The translations under genes were made by a program, and so were the position numbers. Positions 17,125 through 25,476 of a stretch of 50,652 nucleotides of DNA are shown here, one piece after another. Positions within the stretch are counted from its first letter, which is position 1, and each line of letters begins with the position of its first letter. The DNA comes from Stappia albiluteola. Its GTDB lineage: Bacteria > Pseudomonadota > Alphaproteobacteria > Rhizobiales > Stappiaceae. The stretch lies in assembly GCF_014050225.1 (NCBI RefSeq), contig NZ_JACFXV010000042.1, positions 1 to 50,652 on the forward strand, in the 5' to 3' direction. The notes beneath the pieces are model-generated. The model saw nothing but the letters and a program-made list of their open reading frames with translations, searched no databases and was not told the DNA's origin.

Positions 17125-18033
17125 GTGAGGCGTTTCGTGTATTTTCCCAGTCCGCTTCGCGGCCTCGTCGCCGCCCTTGCCCTTTCCGCTCTCCTTGCCG
17201 CCTGCCAGTCGGTTTCGCCCCAATCGAAAGCGGCCACGGGCGGAGTTTCTGTTGCAACGGCGGTTGCAGCGGTAGAAGCGGTGCCGCTCCAGGCCGTGCC
17301 GCACCGCGCGGAGGCGCGTGCGGATGCGGCCATCGTCATCGATGCGTCGAGCGGCGCCGTGCTGTTCGAGGAAGCGGCGGATGCGCCGCGCTACCCGGCT
17401 TCGCTCACCAAGATGATGACGCTGTATCTCCTGTTCGAGGAGGTGCGTGCAGGCAGGTTGTCGCTTGGCAGCGAACTCGCGATCTCCACCAATGCAGCGT
17501 CGCGTCCGCCGACGAAGATCGGTCTGCCGGCTGGCTCGAAGATTGCCGTGCGCGACGCCGCGCAGGCGATTGCCGTGCGGTCAGCCAACGATCTTGCGGT
17601 GGCGATCGCCGAGCGCGTTGCCGGTTCGGAGGAGGCATTCGCCGTGCAGATGACGGCCAAGGCAAGAAGCCTCGGCATGTCGCGCACGCGTTTCGTCAAT
17701 GCGTCCGGTCTGCCCGATGTGCGGCAGGTGACGACCGCGCGGGACATGGCGACGCTGGGACGCGCGCTGAAGCGCGATTTTCCGCAATATGCCTCGTTCT
17801 TCCGAGCCCGCGAATTCCGCTATGGCGGGCGCGTCTACAAGGCGACGAACAATCTGCTCGGCAAGGTCGATGGCGTCGACGGCATCAAGACCGGCTATAT
17901 CCGGCTGTCGGGCTACAACCTGGTTGCCTCTGCGAGGCGCGGCGGCAAGAGCCTTATCGTCGTCGTCATGGGCGGGGAGAGCGAAGGCGCACGCGACCGG
18001 CGGGTGGCCGCGCTCTTCGAGGAATATTTCTGA
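17125..18033 (+). CDS. D-alanyl-D-alanine carboxypeptidase (penicillin-binding protein 5/6-type, S11)
   Basis: About 302 residues with a lipoprotein-like signal (hydrophobic stretch ending LLAACQS, cysteine near residue 27). The peptidase domain carries all three penicilloyl serine transferase motifs: S-x-x-K at 93-96 (SLTK), S-x-N at 153-155 (SAN) and K-T-G at 255-257 in GVDGIKTGYI. It trims the terminal D-Ala from peptidoglycan stem peptides in the periplasm. The C-terminal stalk domain and amphipathic anchor of PBP5 are missing, so membrane attachment is probably by the N-terminal lipid. I chose GTG 17125 because it gives a clean signal peptide; the frame stays open farther upstream. Confidence 0.87.
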   Translation: MRRFVYFPSPLRGLVAALALSALLAACQSVSPQSKAATGGVSVATAVAAVEAVPLQAVPHRAEARADAAIVIDASSGAVLFEEAADAPRYPASLTKMMTLYLLFEEVRAGRLSLGSELAISTNAASRPPTKIGLPAGSKIAVRDAAQAIAVRSANDLAVAIAERVAGSEEAFAVQMTAKARSLGMSRTRFVNASGLPDVRQVTTARDMATLGRALKRDFPQYASFFRAREFRYGGRVYKATNNLLGKVDGVDGIKTGYIRLSGYNLVASARRGGKSLIVVVMGGESEGARDRRVAALFEEYF

Positions 18034-18037
18034 CGGG

Positions 18038-18075
18038 ATAAAAATGCGGGGCCGGATGCTGTCACCCGGTCCCGC
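18038..18075 (-). terminator. Rho-independent terminator of the DUF1344 gene
   Basis: Read on the minus strand, a 10-bp stem with one G-T pair (arms 18066-18075 and 18046-18055, 10-nt loop) is followed by ATTTTTAT. It lies about 30 bp after the stop of the minus-strand DUF1344 gene. No T-run follows on the plus strand, so it is less likely to serve the carboxypeptidase gene. Confidence 0.65.
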
Positions 18076-18105
18076 GATTGTTGTGACTGGACCGACAGGC
18101 CGCTC

Positions 18106-18360
18106 TCATTCCTCGATCTGAAGATCGGCGAGCACCTTCTGGCCGCCTTCCTCGTCGAAGACGACCCGCACCTTCATGCCCGGCTGCAGGTCGTCGACAT
18201 AGAAGTCGACGGGGATGAGGTAGGTCTGTCCGTCGCTCAATGAAATCGTGGCGTTTTCATTGTCGATATTGACGATATGGCCCTCCGATTCACCGGCTAT
18301 GGCCGAGGTCGCGATCATGGCCGACAGGGCGAGAGCTGTCATGCGCGCGATGAAATTCAT
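18106..18360 (-). CDS. DUF1344 domain-containing secreted small protein
   Basis: An 84-residue protein with a Sec signal peptide (ALALSAMIATSAIAG, cleavage probably after about residue 22). A small beta-barrel-like domain follows with the blocks GHIVNIDNENATISLSDG and LQPGMKVRVVFDEE. This matches DUF1344, a short periplasmic family common in Rhizobiales and of unknown function. ATG 18360 was chosen because it gives the signal peptide; the longer frame upstream is not protein-like. An intrinsic terminator lies just downstream. Confidence 0.82.
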   Translation of the reverse strand: MNFIARMTALALSAMIATSAIAGESEGHIVNIDNENATISLSDGQTYLIPVDFYVDDLQPGMKVRVVFDEEGGQKVLADLQIEE

Positions 18361-18635
18361 GCGAAATCTCCGGGGCGATTGATCGCGCTGATCCCGCTTG
18401 TCGGCACCAGTCGTACGATCGATTCCAAATCGAGATGGCGGCCTGCGGCCACCTGCCGCGATCATTTGGGCAGGATTGGCGCTGCCGTCAATCGCCTGCA
18501 TTTAGTGGCAGGCGATTTCGAAACGCGTTTGACGATGCTGGGGCGGAATTGCGGCGTGGGGAAATGGGCTTTTCCTGCGCCCGAAATCGGCGGGACGTTC
18601 CGCGCGCCACCAAACCGCGGGGATGGAAAGAGCGT

Positions 18636-19877
18636 ATGTCCGGTATGGGAGAAGGCGCAATGGTCTCCGATAGTCCGGACTTAGAAAGCAGATTCTATGC
18701 GGATTTGCCGGTGTTTTCCGATTTCAGCGGCATTGGCGACGATGCGGCCTACCGTCCTTTGCCCGAAAGCTGGAGCCTGCTTGCATGCGATATCGTGCGT
18801 TCCAGCGATGCCATCGCCGCAGGCCGCTACAAGGACGTCAACATGGTGGGGGCGGCGGCGATCGCGGCGGTGCTGAACGTTTCCAAAGGGACTGAACTTC
18901 CCTTTGTCTTTGGCGGCGACGGGGCGATGATCGCGGTACCCGGTTCGCTGAAGGAAAAGGCCAGCGCCGCCCTTGCCGGCGTGCGGCGAATGGCCGGTTC
19001 GGTCCTGGGACTTGCCCTGCGCGCCGCCTCGTTTCCCGTCGGGGACCTTTCCGAAGCGGGCGGGGCGCTGAGGGTGCGGAAGTTCGAGCTTTCCCCCGGC
19101 AATCATCTGGCGATGTTTGCCGGCGGCGGCCTGGAAGTCGCCGATACGCTTTTGAAAGACGAAGCGAAAGCGGCCGCCTATCTCATTGGCGAAGAGGTTG
19201 AATCCGACGCCGCCCTCGACGGGCTCTCCTGCCGCTGGGAGCCGCTGCCGGCAAGGAACGGGCGGATCGTCAGCCTGATGGTGCGCCCGACGAGTGCCGG
19301 GCTCGCGGCAGGCTACGACCTGCCGGCGCTGATCGCCGGCCTCGAAGCCATCCTCGGCTCGTCGCTGGTAGAGCGGCAGACCGGGGCGGAACCTGTCCGC
19401 AAGGAGACGCTGCGCCACCGCTTTCCGCCCAGCGGCCTCATGCGGGAGGTGCGCGTCGTCGGTTTTCGCAGCGGCCAACTGAAGACCTTCGCGAAAGCTC
19501 TCTTCGAATGCGCGGCCGCCGCCTATGCCTATGCCACGGCCCGGCGCGTCGGTCCATTCGATCCCGTGCGTTATGTCGGCGAATTGCAGCAGAACACCGA
19601 CTTCCGGAAATTCGACGATACCCTCCGCCTCGTCCTCGATCTGACGGTGGCTCAGGTCGACGTGCTCTCGGCCTACCTGGAAGGGGAGTATCGGCGGGGC
19701 CGTCTGGTCTATGGCCTGCATGGCGCGTCCTCGGCCCTTATGACCTGCCTCGTCTTCAGTCTGGAGCAGAGCCGCCATATCCATTTCGTCGACGGTGGAG
19801 ACGGCGGCTTCTCGGAGGCGGCGCGTGAATTCAAGGAGCGGGTCGCGCTGCTCGATGCAAAGGAACGGGCAAACTGA
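18636..19877 (+). CDS. DUF3095 domain-containing protein
   Basis: A 413-residue cytoplasmic protein matching DUF3095 over most of its length. The N-terminal block is [20 protein letters not shown], then [29 protein letters not shown], and C-terminal [19 protein letters not shown]. The family is often listed beside adenylate-cyclase-like folds because of the aspartate-rich FGGDGA motif, but no activity is established that I know of. ATG 18636 and ATG 18660 are both plausible; the first has GGAAAGAG upstream. It is followed after 97 bp by aroC, with an unusual hairpin-rich leader between them. Confidence 0.8.
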   Translation: MSGMGEGAMVSDSPDLESRFYADLPVFSDFSGIGDDAAYRPLPESWSLLACDIVRSSDAIAAGRYKDVNMVGAAAIAAVLNVSKGTELPFVFGGDGAMIAVPGSLKEKASAALAGVRRMAGSVLGLALRAASFPVGDLSEAGGALRVRKFELSPGNHLAMFAGGGLEVADTLLKDEAKAAAYLIGEEVESDAALDGLSCRWEPLPARNGRIVSLMVRPTSAGLAAGYDLPALIAGLEAILGSSLVERQTGAEPVRKETLRHRFPPSGLMREVRVVGFRSGQLKTFAKALFECAAAAYAYATARRVGPFDPVRYVGELQQNTDFRKFDDTLRLVLDLTVAQVDVLSAYLEGEYRRGRLVYGLHGASSALMTCLVFSLEQSRHIHFVDGGDGGFSEAAREFKERVALLDAKERAN

Positions 19878-19920
19878 CCATCGGTGTTTCCAATTGACGG
19901 GAAATGAGACTAGAAAGCGT

Positions 19921-19960
19921 GCGGCACAGATGCCGCATGCATGCGGCTTAAATTCCGCAT
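19921..19960 (+). promoter_or_regulatory. aroC leader with three mutually exclusive hairpins
   Basis: Four short segments can pair in overlapping ways. Segment 1 (19921-19926, GCGGCA) pairs with segment 2 (19931-19936, TGCCGC). Segment 2 extended (19932-19938) pairs with segment 3 (19941-19947), forming the perfect 16-bp palindrome GCCGCATGCATGCGGC. Segment 3 (19941-19946, ATGCGG) pairs with segment 4 (19955-19960, CCGCAT). Segment 4 ends 14 bases before the aroC ATG, so the 3:4 hairpin could affect ribosome access. There is no T-run, so classical termination is unlikely. Function is inference. Confidence 0.4.
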
Positions 19961-19974
19961 CCCGGGACGTATTC

Positions 19975-21063
19975 ATGTCGCACAACACTTTCGGCCATCT
20001 CTTCCGCGTCACCACCTGGGGCGAAAGCCACGGGCCGATGATCGGCTGCGTCGTGGACGGCTGCCCGCCGCTGATCCCGCTGACGGAAGCCGATATCCAG
20101 TCCTATCTCGACAAGCGCAAGCCCGGGCAATCGAAGTTCACGACCCAGCGGCGCGAGGCGGACGAGGTGCGCATTGTCTCCGGCGTGATGGTCGACGAGG
20201 ACGGTATCCAGAAGACGACCGGTACGCCGATCTCCCTCATCATCGAGAATACCGACCAGCGTTCGAAGGACTATTCCGAGATCAAGGAACGCTATCGGCC
20301 CGGCCATGCCGATTTCACCTATGACGCAAAGTACGGCATTCGCGACTATCGCGGCGGCGGGCGCTCCTCGGCGCGCGAGACCGCGATGCGCGTTGCGGCG
20401 GGTGCTGTCGCCCGCAAGGTGGTGCCGGGCCTGCTGGTGCGCGGCGCGCTGGTGCAGGTCGGTCCGCACAGGATCAATCGCGACAACTGGGACTGGGAGG
20501 AGGTCAACAACAACCCCTTCTTCTGCCCGGACAAGGAAGCGGCCGTCCTCTTCGCCGATTATCTGGACGGCATCCGCAAGGCCGGCTCATCGGTCGGCGC
20601 GGTCATCGAGGTCGTGGCGGAAGGGGTTCCGGTCGGGCTAGGCGCGCCGATCTACGGCAAGCTCGACCAGGAAATCGCGTCGGGCCTGATGTCGATCAAT
20701 GCGGTCAAGGGTGTCGAAATTGGCAACGGCTTCGAGGCGGCGGCGCTGACGGGTGAGGAAAATGCCGACGAGATGCGCCTTAGCGGCAACGGTCATCCGG
20801 TGTTTTTGTCCAACAACGCCGGCGGCGTGCTTGGCGGCATCTCAAGCGGCGAACCCGTAGTCGCACGTTTCGCGGTGAAGCCGACCTCATCGATCCTGAC
20901 GCCGAAGAAGTCGATCACGCGCGGCGGCGAGGAAGTCGACGTGATGACGAAGGGCCGCCACGACCCTTGCGTCGGTATCCGCGCGGTGCCGGTCGGCGAA
21001 GCCATGGTTGCCTGCACCATTGCTGATCATTACCTGCGTCACAGGGGGCAGGTGGGCGGCTGA
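19975..21063 (+). CDS. aroC: Chorismate synthase
   Basis: A 362-residue enzyme, the normal length for AroC. It catalyses the last step of the shikimate pathway, EPSP to chorismate, with reduced FMN as cofactor. Signatures seen are GESHG near residues 16-20, [31 protein letters not shown] (about residues 100-130) and the C-terminal [18 protein letters not shown] block with a nearby phosphate-binding SI(L)TPKKSI. ATG 19975 gives the canonical MSHNTFG start. The following gene makes a precursor of riboflavin, the source of FMN, and starts 77 bp later from its own promoter. Confidence 0.96.
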   Translation: MSHNTFGHLFRVTTWGESHGPMIGCVVDGCPPLIPLTEADIQSYLDKRKPGQSKFTTQRREADEVRIVSGVMVDEDGIQKTTGTPISLIIENTDQRSKDYSEIKERYRPGHADFTYDAKYGIRDYRGGGRSSARETAMRVAAGAVARKVVPGLLVRGALVQVGPHRINRDNWDWEEVNNNPFFCPDKEAAVLFADYLDGIRKAGSSVGAVIEVVAEGVPVGLGAPIYGKLDQEIASGLMSINAVKGVEIGNGFEAAALTGEENADEMRLSGNGHPVFLSNNAGGVLGGISSGEPVVARFAVKPTSSILTPKKSITRGGEEVDVMTKGRHDPCVGIRAVPVGEAMVACTIADHYLRHRGQVGG

Positions 21064-21119
21064 TTCAGGAGATTTCAGCGACACTGAAAGATTTCTGATT
21101 TTTTGTTGAGACTGAAATC
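21062..21119 (+). promoter_or_regulatory. Candidate operator cluster upstream of the HTH-RibB gene
   Basis: A perfect inverted repeat TTTCAG-CGACA-CTGAAA lies at 21073-21089. Further half sites are GATTCAG at 21062-21068 and CTGAAATC at 21112-21119, the last inside the promoter spacer. The downstream gene product begins with a helix-turn-helix domain, so autogenous binding is a natural guess. The half-site repetition is seen directly; the regulator identity is inference. Confidence 0.5.
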
Positions 21120-21134
21120 GGCTGGCGTTAATAT
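21106..21134 (+). promoter_or_regulatory. Sigma-70-type promoter of the HTH-RibB gene
   Basis: TTGAGA (21106-21111), a 17-bp spacer and TAATAT (21129-21134) form a near-consensus promoter. Transcription would start about 7 bases after the -10 box, at 21141, which is the A of the ATG. The predicted mRNA is therefore leaderless. No FMN riboswitch fits into the 77-bp gap. Confidence 0.6.
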
Positions 21135-21140
21135 GCCGGC

Positions 21141-22460
21141 ATGCGTCTCGACCAATGGCTTGTCCACAATCAGGAATCGCGTTCCGCCTTCGCCCGCCGC
21201 ACGGGGTTGTCACCCGCTGCGATCACCGCGCTATGCAACGACCCGCGCGTCTGGGTCTCGCGGGAGACAGCGGAGAAGATCGCCGCTGCGACGGGCGGCA
21301 CCGTGACGCCCAACGACCTTCTCGGACTTGCCCCATCCAAGGAAATAGCCATGTCACAGTCCCGTGTCGCCGAAGCCATCCGGGCTTTCGAACGCGGCGA
21401 GATCGTCGTCGTGACCGACGATGACGACCGCGAGAATGAGGGCGATCTGATCGTCGCCGCCTCCAAGATCACGCCGGAGCAGATGGCCTTCATCATCCGC
21501 CACACCTCCGGCATCGTCTGCACGCCGATGACGCGCGATACGGCGCGCCGCCTGCGGCTGGACCCGATGGTGGCCGACAATGATGCGCCGTTGTCGACCG
21601 CTTTCACGATCTCCGTCGACTACCGTCATGGCCTGACCACCGGTATCTCGGCGGAGGAACGGACAGCAACAGTGCATGGCCTCGCCAACCCGAACGCGGG
21701 CGCAACGGATTTCGCCCGCCCCGGCCATATCTTCCCGCTGATCGCGAAGGATGGCGGCGTTCTCATGCGGTCCGGCCATACGGAAGCGGCAGTCGACCTG
21801 TGTCGGCTTGCCGGCGTGCCCGAGGTCGGCGTCATCAGCGAACTCGTCAATGACGACGGCACGGTGAAGCGTGGCGCGGCGGTGGCGGAATTCGCCGCCG
21901 AGCACGGGCTGAAGATGGTTTCCGTCGCCGACCTGATCGCCTGGCGGCAGCGGACCGAGCGGCTTGTGGAGCGGGTGAGCGAGCAGCCGATCGATACGAT
22001 CGCCGGACCGGCCTATGCCATCACCTACGCAACGCCCTACGATCCGATGCATCATGTGGCGGTGGTCTTCGGCGACATTCTCGACGGCCGCAACGTGCCG
22101 GTGCGCCTGCAGCTTGAATCGGTGCTGGACGATATTTTCGGCGAGCGCCGTCAGCTCGACGATGTGATGCGCGGTTTTGCCGAGCGCGGCCGTGGCGTGA
22201 TCGTCTATCTGCGTGAGGGCTCGGTCGGCGTCGCACGCCAGGCGCGCCGGTCGCGCGCCGACATCGAGGCGGCGGAACTCGAGAAGCACGGATCCGCACA
22301 GGCCCGCGAGGAGCAGTGGCGCGAAGTCGGCCTTGGCGCGCAGATTCTCAAGGATCTCGGCGTCAATTCCATTCAGCTGCTGTCCTCGCGCCAAAGGCAC
22401 TATGTCGGACTGGAAGGGTTCGGTATCGTGATCGAGGGGACAGATATCCTCGAAGGCTGA
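21141..22460 (+). CDS. ribB: 3,4-dihydroxy-2-butanone 4-phosphate synthase RibBX with N-terminal HTH domain
   Basis: A 439-residue fusion. Residues about 8-64 look like a Cro/YdaS-type helix-turn-helix (RSAFARRTGLSPAAITALCN, then VWVSRETAEKIAAATGGTV). Residues about 71-285 are DHBP synthase with the acidic loop DDDDRENEGDL, TSGIVC and RSGHTEAAVDL; this enzyme makes the four-carbon precursor of riboflavin from ribulose-5-P. Residues about 290-439 resemble GTP cyclohydrolase II but lack the zinc cysteines, which matches the described RibBX architecture. An internal ATG at 21351 (residue 71), preceded by AAGGAA, could give a normal RibBX without the HTH. Confidence 0.88.
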   Translation: MRLDQWLVHNQESRSAFARRTGLSPAAITALCNDPRVWVSRETAEKIAAATGGTVTPNDLLGLAPSKEIAMSQSRVAEAIRAFERGEIVVVTDDDDRENEGDLIVAASKITPEQMAFIIRHTSGIVCTPMTRDTARRLRLDPMVADNDAPLSTAFTISVDYRHGLTTGISAEERTATVHGLANPNAGATDFARPGHIFPLIAKDGGVLMRSGHTEAAVDLCRLAGVPEVGVISELVNDDGTVKRGAAVAEFAAEHGLKMVSVADLIAWRQRTERLVERVSEQPIDTIAGPAYAITYATPYDPMHHVAVVFGDILDGRNVPVRLQLESVLDDIFGERRQLDDVMRGFAERGRGVIVYLREGSVGVARQARRSRADIEAAELEKHGSAQAREEQWREVGLGAQILKDLGVNSIQLLSSRQRHYVGLEGFGIVIEGTDILEG

Positions 22461-22493
22461 TGGAAATTACTCCGCCAGCCGGGGAATTGAACC

Positions 22494-23081
22494 ATGGCTG
22501 GAGCATCGAGGCGGCGCAGTCTGCCTGCGAGAGATGATCAGGAGGTTGCGGGCGGGCTCGCCGGCCGCACTCCGCGCCCCTTCGCCATCGGCTATCGGAA
22601 GGGAGCCGGCGAGGCGCTCGTCTATGGCGCGCTGGTCGCTGGCCTGCTGTGCGTTGTAGCCGCCGTTCTCCACGGTTCCGGGCTGATATTGCTGGGCGTC
22701 CTGCCGGCCGGTTTTTGCGCCTATCGCTTCTATCCGATGGTCGAGACGAGGACGCCGCAACTCGGCGCCAATGCCGAGGGGCTGTTCGTCGAGGGTATCG
22801 GCTTCATTTACTGGCAATCGATTGCCCAAGTGGATCTTTTCCAGACCTCCGTGCGCAACATCCGCCTTGCCGCGCTTCGCGTCACGCTGAACGGTTCGCT
22901 GGAGGATTCCCTCGCGAAACGGCTTGAACGGCCGTCCGTGCGGATGCTGATGACCCGTTCCTGGAAGGTCAGGCGCTGGCCCGGCGGCGATGGCCTGGAG
23001 GTCGAACTGCACCCGCTCGACGGCGACCCGCACGAGATCCTGGAGCGGGTGCGGGATTTCCTGCCGCTGCACGCGAGATAG
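22494..23081 (+). CDS. Small membrane protein of unknown function
   Basis: A 195-residue protein with a basic N-terminal tail (about 1-40) and two adjacent hydrophobic segments (ALVYGALVAGLLCVVAAVLH and LILLGVLPAGFCAYRF, about 43-80). A soluble domain of about 115 residues follows, in which EGLFVEGIGFIYWQSIAQVD resembles bacterial PH-like membrane-associated domains. I do not recognise a named family. It lies 33 bp after ribB on the same strand and may be co-transcribed. Function unknown. Confidence 0.65.
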   Translation: MAGASRRRSLPARDDQEVAGGLAGRTPRPFAIGYRKGAGEALVYGALVAGLLCVVAAVLHGSGLILLGVLPAGFCAYRFYPMVETRTPQLGANAEGLFVEGIGFIYWQSIAQVDLFQTSVRNIRLAALRVTLNGSLEDSLAKRLERPSVRMLMTRSWKVRRWPGGDGLEVELHPLDGDPHEILERVRDFLPLHAR

Positions 23082-23086
23082 GTGCC

Positions 23087-24169
23087 TCACACCTTCTCAT
23101 AGACGGCGATGCGCGAAAGAAATGCCGTGTCGAAAGAGGCAAGGCGCAAGCCGGTAGCCGCGAATATCCCGTCCAGATCGTCAGACAGATAGGACGCGAA
23201 ATAGGGCTCGTGGAAGAGCTGTGGAAAGACTTCGAGCAGACCGTCGAAAGCCGGCCGTTCTCCCGTCTGCAGACTATCGATGAAGATCAGCCGCCCACCG
23301 GGCTTCAGGGCGCGAGAGAATTCCGCCGCGACCTGTCGCCTGACCTCGGGCGGCAATTCGTGAAAGAGATAGACGGTCGAGAGGATGTCGAGGCTTTCGT
23401 CGCCGAAAGGCAAGGCTTCGGCCGGAGCGGAGATGAAGGTCGCACGCCGTTCTTCCGAGGGGCGAAGCCGGCTTCGAGCTTCGTTCATGTAGGCTTCCGA
23501 CAGATCGACGCCGACGCCCTTGAGGCGCGGAAAGGCCGCGAGTGCCGGCGCCAGAAGGCCGCCGGTGCCGCACGCAATGTCCGCATAGGCCACCTTTCGC
23601 TGGTCGCGTTGGCGCAGGATCTCGGCGAGAGGCAGGAGGCCCTGGCGGCGCATGGCTGCCGTCGCGCCGGTGAACAGCACCTCGACCTGAAAATCGTAGA
23701 GGCGGGCGCTTTCATCTGACAGCCAGCCGTCGGTCTGGAAATGGAAGTTCTGGCGGTAGTAGCGCGGCAGGCTGTCCTTTTCCGCTTTCGTCTCCCGATA
23801 GACTTCCTGATGGGAGCCTTCTGCGCGCCGTCTGGCGACCTTCGGCGCGTCTTCGAAGAAGTGGCGGCTCAAGCTCAGGAAGTTGCCGGGCGAACCGAAT
23901 TCGCCCCGGGGCAGCGGGTAAATGCCAGCCTCCACATTGGCGAGATCGCGACGAAAGAGAGCTGCGATCCCGGCCAGCAGTTCGGACTGGGAAGGAACGG
24001 GCTTCGATGGAGGAACGAAGGGACGCGGGTTTTCCGGCAGCTTCGCTTTCAGGCGCCGGTTGAGCCGTTTCAGCGCCTCGCCATGCGCGGCGAACCAGGC
24101 GACCCGCGCGCCCTGGCGGGCGATGAAACGGGCGCGGGTGGCAAGCGTCGCAACCGGCGATGGCGCCAT
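23087..24169 (-). CDS. Class I SAM-dependent methyltransferase
   Basis: A 360-residue protein. A helical, basic N-terminal domain (about 1-190) precedes a Rossmann methyltransferase domain with motif I ADIACGTGGLLAPAL near residues 197-211, VGVDLSEAYMNEA (acidic ribose-binding residue in VGVDLS), and LPFGDESLDILSTVYLFHEL. This matches UbiE/Methyltransf_11-type enzymes acting on small molecules. Substrate is not evident. It is convergent with the membrane protein gene and lies 12 bp downstream of an RNA methyltransferase gene, with which it may share an operon. Confidence 0.8.
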   Translation of the reverse strand: MAPSPVATLATRARFIARQGARVAWFAAHGEALKRLNRRLKAKLPENPRPFVPPSKPVPSQSELLAGIAALFRRDLANVEAGIYPLPRGEFGSPGNFLSLSRHFFEDAPKVARRRAEGSHQEVYRETKAEKDSLPRYYRQNFHFQTDGWLSDESARLYDFQVEVLFTGATAAMRRQGLLPLAEILRQRDQRKVAYADIACGTGGLLAPALAAFPRLKGVGVDLSEAYMNEARSRLRPSEERRATFISAPAEALPFGDESLDILSTVYLFHELPPEVRRQVAAEFSRALKPGGRLIFIDSLQTGERPAFDGLLEVFPQLFHEPYFASYLSDDLDGIFAATGLRLASFDTAFLSRIAVYEKV

Positions 24170-24181
24170 GTGGGTTCCTCC

Positions 24182-25426
24182 TTACCGCGTCATTATGGCA
24201 ACCACCTCGATATGGGGCGAGAAGCGGAACTGGTCCACAGGCACGATCTTTTCCAGTTTGTAGCCGCCGTCGAGCAGGATCCGCAGGTCACGGGCAAGCG
24301 TTGCCGGGTTGCAGGAAACGGCGACGACGCGCTCCACCTTCGAGCGGGCGATTTCGCGGGCCTGGGCTTCCGCTCCCGCGCGCGGAGGATCGAAGACGAC
24401 GGCCTGGTAGCCGCGGCCGAAATCGTCGAGCTCGGAGGCGACATACGGATTGCGGAACAGGTCGCGCCGCTCATGGGTGATGGACTTGCGTCCTTGCGCC
24501 CTGCGCAAACCGCCATCGAGCGCGGCCAGCGCCGCCTTGTCGGTCTCGACCGCATGCACGTTGGCCTGCCGCGCCAGCGGGAAGGTGAAGGTGCCGATAC
24601 CGGCAAAGAGATCGGCAACCTTGGTCGCCGTGCCTATACCTTCGCAGACCAGACTGGAGAGTTCCTGTTCCGCGGCGGCCGTCGCCTGAATGAAGCCGGC
24701 GGGCGGCGGGGTGACCGGCACGCCGTCGATCGACAGATGCGGCGGGCGCGCCTCGACCAGAACTTCGCCATTGACCGAAAGCCTCGCGAAACCCGCCTCC
24801 ATTGCCGACGAGACGAGTTCGGGGACGAGCTTCACCGGCATCGCCTCCTTCCGCTCGAAGGCAAGGTCGAGGCCGTTTTGCGTGGCGGTGACGGTGACGC
24901 GCAACTCGCCGCGTCTCGGCAGAAGCGGCGCGGCCAGTTTGCGAAGCACGGGCAGGGCGTCGGTGATTTCCTGAACCAGCACAGGGCATTCGGCAAGATC
25001 GACCAGCCGGTGGCTCTGCCTTTCGTGAAAGCCCAGCAATGTCTTGTGACCGGCGCGCAAGGCGGTGAGCACCGCGCGCCTGCGACCGGCGCCGGCCGCA
25101 TCGATCGTGTCGCCGACCTCCGCCTCGATGCCCCGGTCCCGCAAGGCGGCAATAACCTGCTCGCGCTTCCAGGCCAGATAGGCCTCGCCCGCCATGTGCT
25201 GGAGCGCACAGCCGCCGCAGGTGCCGAAATGCCGGCAGACCGGATCGATACGGACAGGCGAGGGGGCTGTGATTTCTATCGGCGCGGCATGGGAGCCTTT
25301 CGGCTCAGCAACGACAGTCTCGCCGGGCAGTGTGAAGGGGATGAACAGCGGGCCCTTCGCAGTCCTGGCGACGCCGTCGCCCTTGTGTGCGAGAGAGTCT
25401 ATCTCGTATGTGGATTTGGTCGACAT
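24182..25426 (-). CDS. 23S rRNA (uracil-C5)-methyltransferase, RumA/RlmD type
   Basis: A 414-residue protein of the TrmA/RumA family. An N-terminal TRAM-like beta domain (about 3-50) precedes iron-sulfur-cluster cysteines C64, C70 and C73 in the segment CRHFGTCGGC. The methyltransferase domain has VADLFAGIGTFTFPLA, VFDPPRAG and the catalytic cysteine in VSCNPATLARDL. It would methylate a specific uridine in rRNA, U1939 in E. coli RlmD; the exact target here is inferred. I chose ATG 25426 because the upstream extension is basic and unconserved-looking. The next gene upstream also encodes an rRNA methyltransferase. Confidence 0.87.
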   Translation of the reverse strand: MSTKSTYEIDSLAHKGDGVARTAKGPLFIPFTLPGETVVAEPKGSHAAPIEITAPSPVRIDPVCRHFGTCGGCALQHMAGEAYLAWKREQVIAALRDRGIEAEVGDTIDAAGAGRRRAVLTALRAGHKTLLGFHERQSHRLVDLAECPVLVQEITDALPVLRKLAAPLLPRRGELRVTVTATQNGLDLAFERKEAMPVKLVPELVSSAMEAGFARLSVNGEVLVEARPPHLSIDGVPVTPPPAGFIQATAAAEQELSSLVCEGIGTATKVADLFAGIGTFTFPLARQANVHAVETDKAALAALDGGLRRAQGRKSITHERRDLFRNPYVASELDDFGRGYQAVVFDPPRAGAEAQAREIARSKVERVVAVSCNPATLARDLRILLDGGYKLEKIVPVDQFRFSPHIEVVAIMTR

Positions 25427-25476
25427 GATTGAGGCGGTACAGGCGTGGCGCTCAAAGGGCAAGTGGCTTGATCGGT

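Noticed and set aside
21064-21140. FMN riboswitch upstream of ribB
   Set aside because: The gap is only 77 bp and lacks the conserved RFN core; it is filled by a promoter and half-site repeats.
23741-25432. A 563-residue plus-strand open frame over two methyltransferase genes
   Set aside because: It runs across the junction of two genes well supported on the other strand and has no domain signature.
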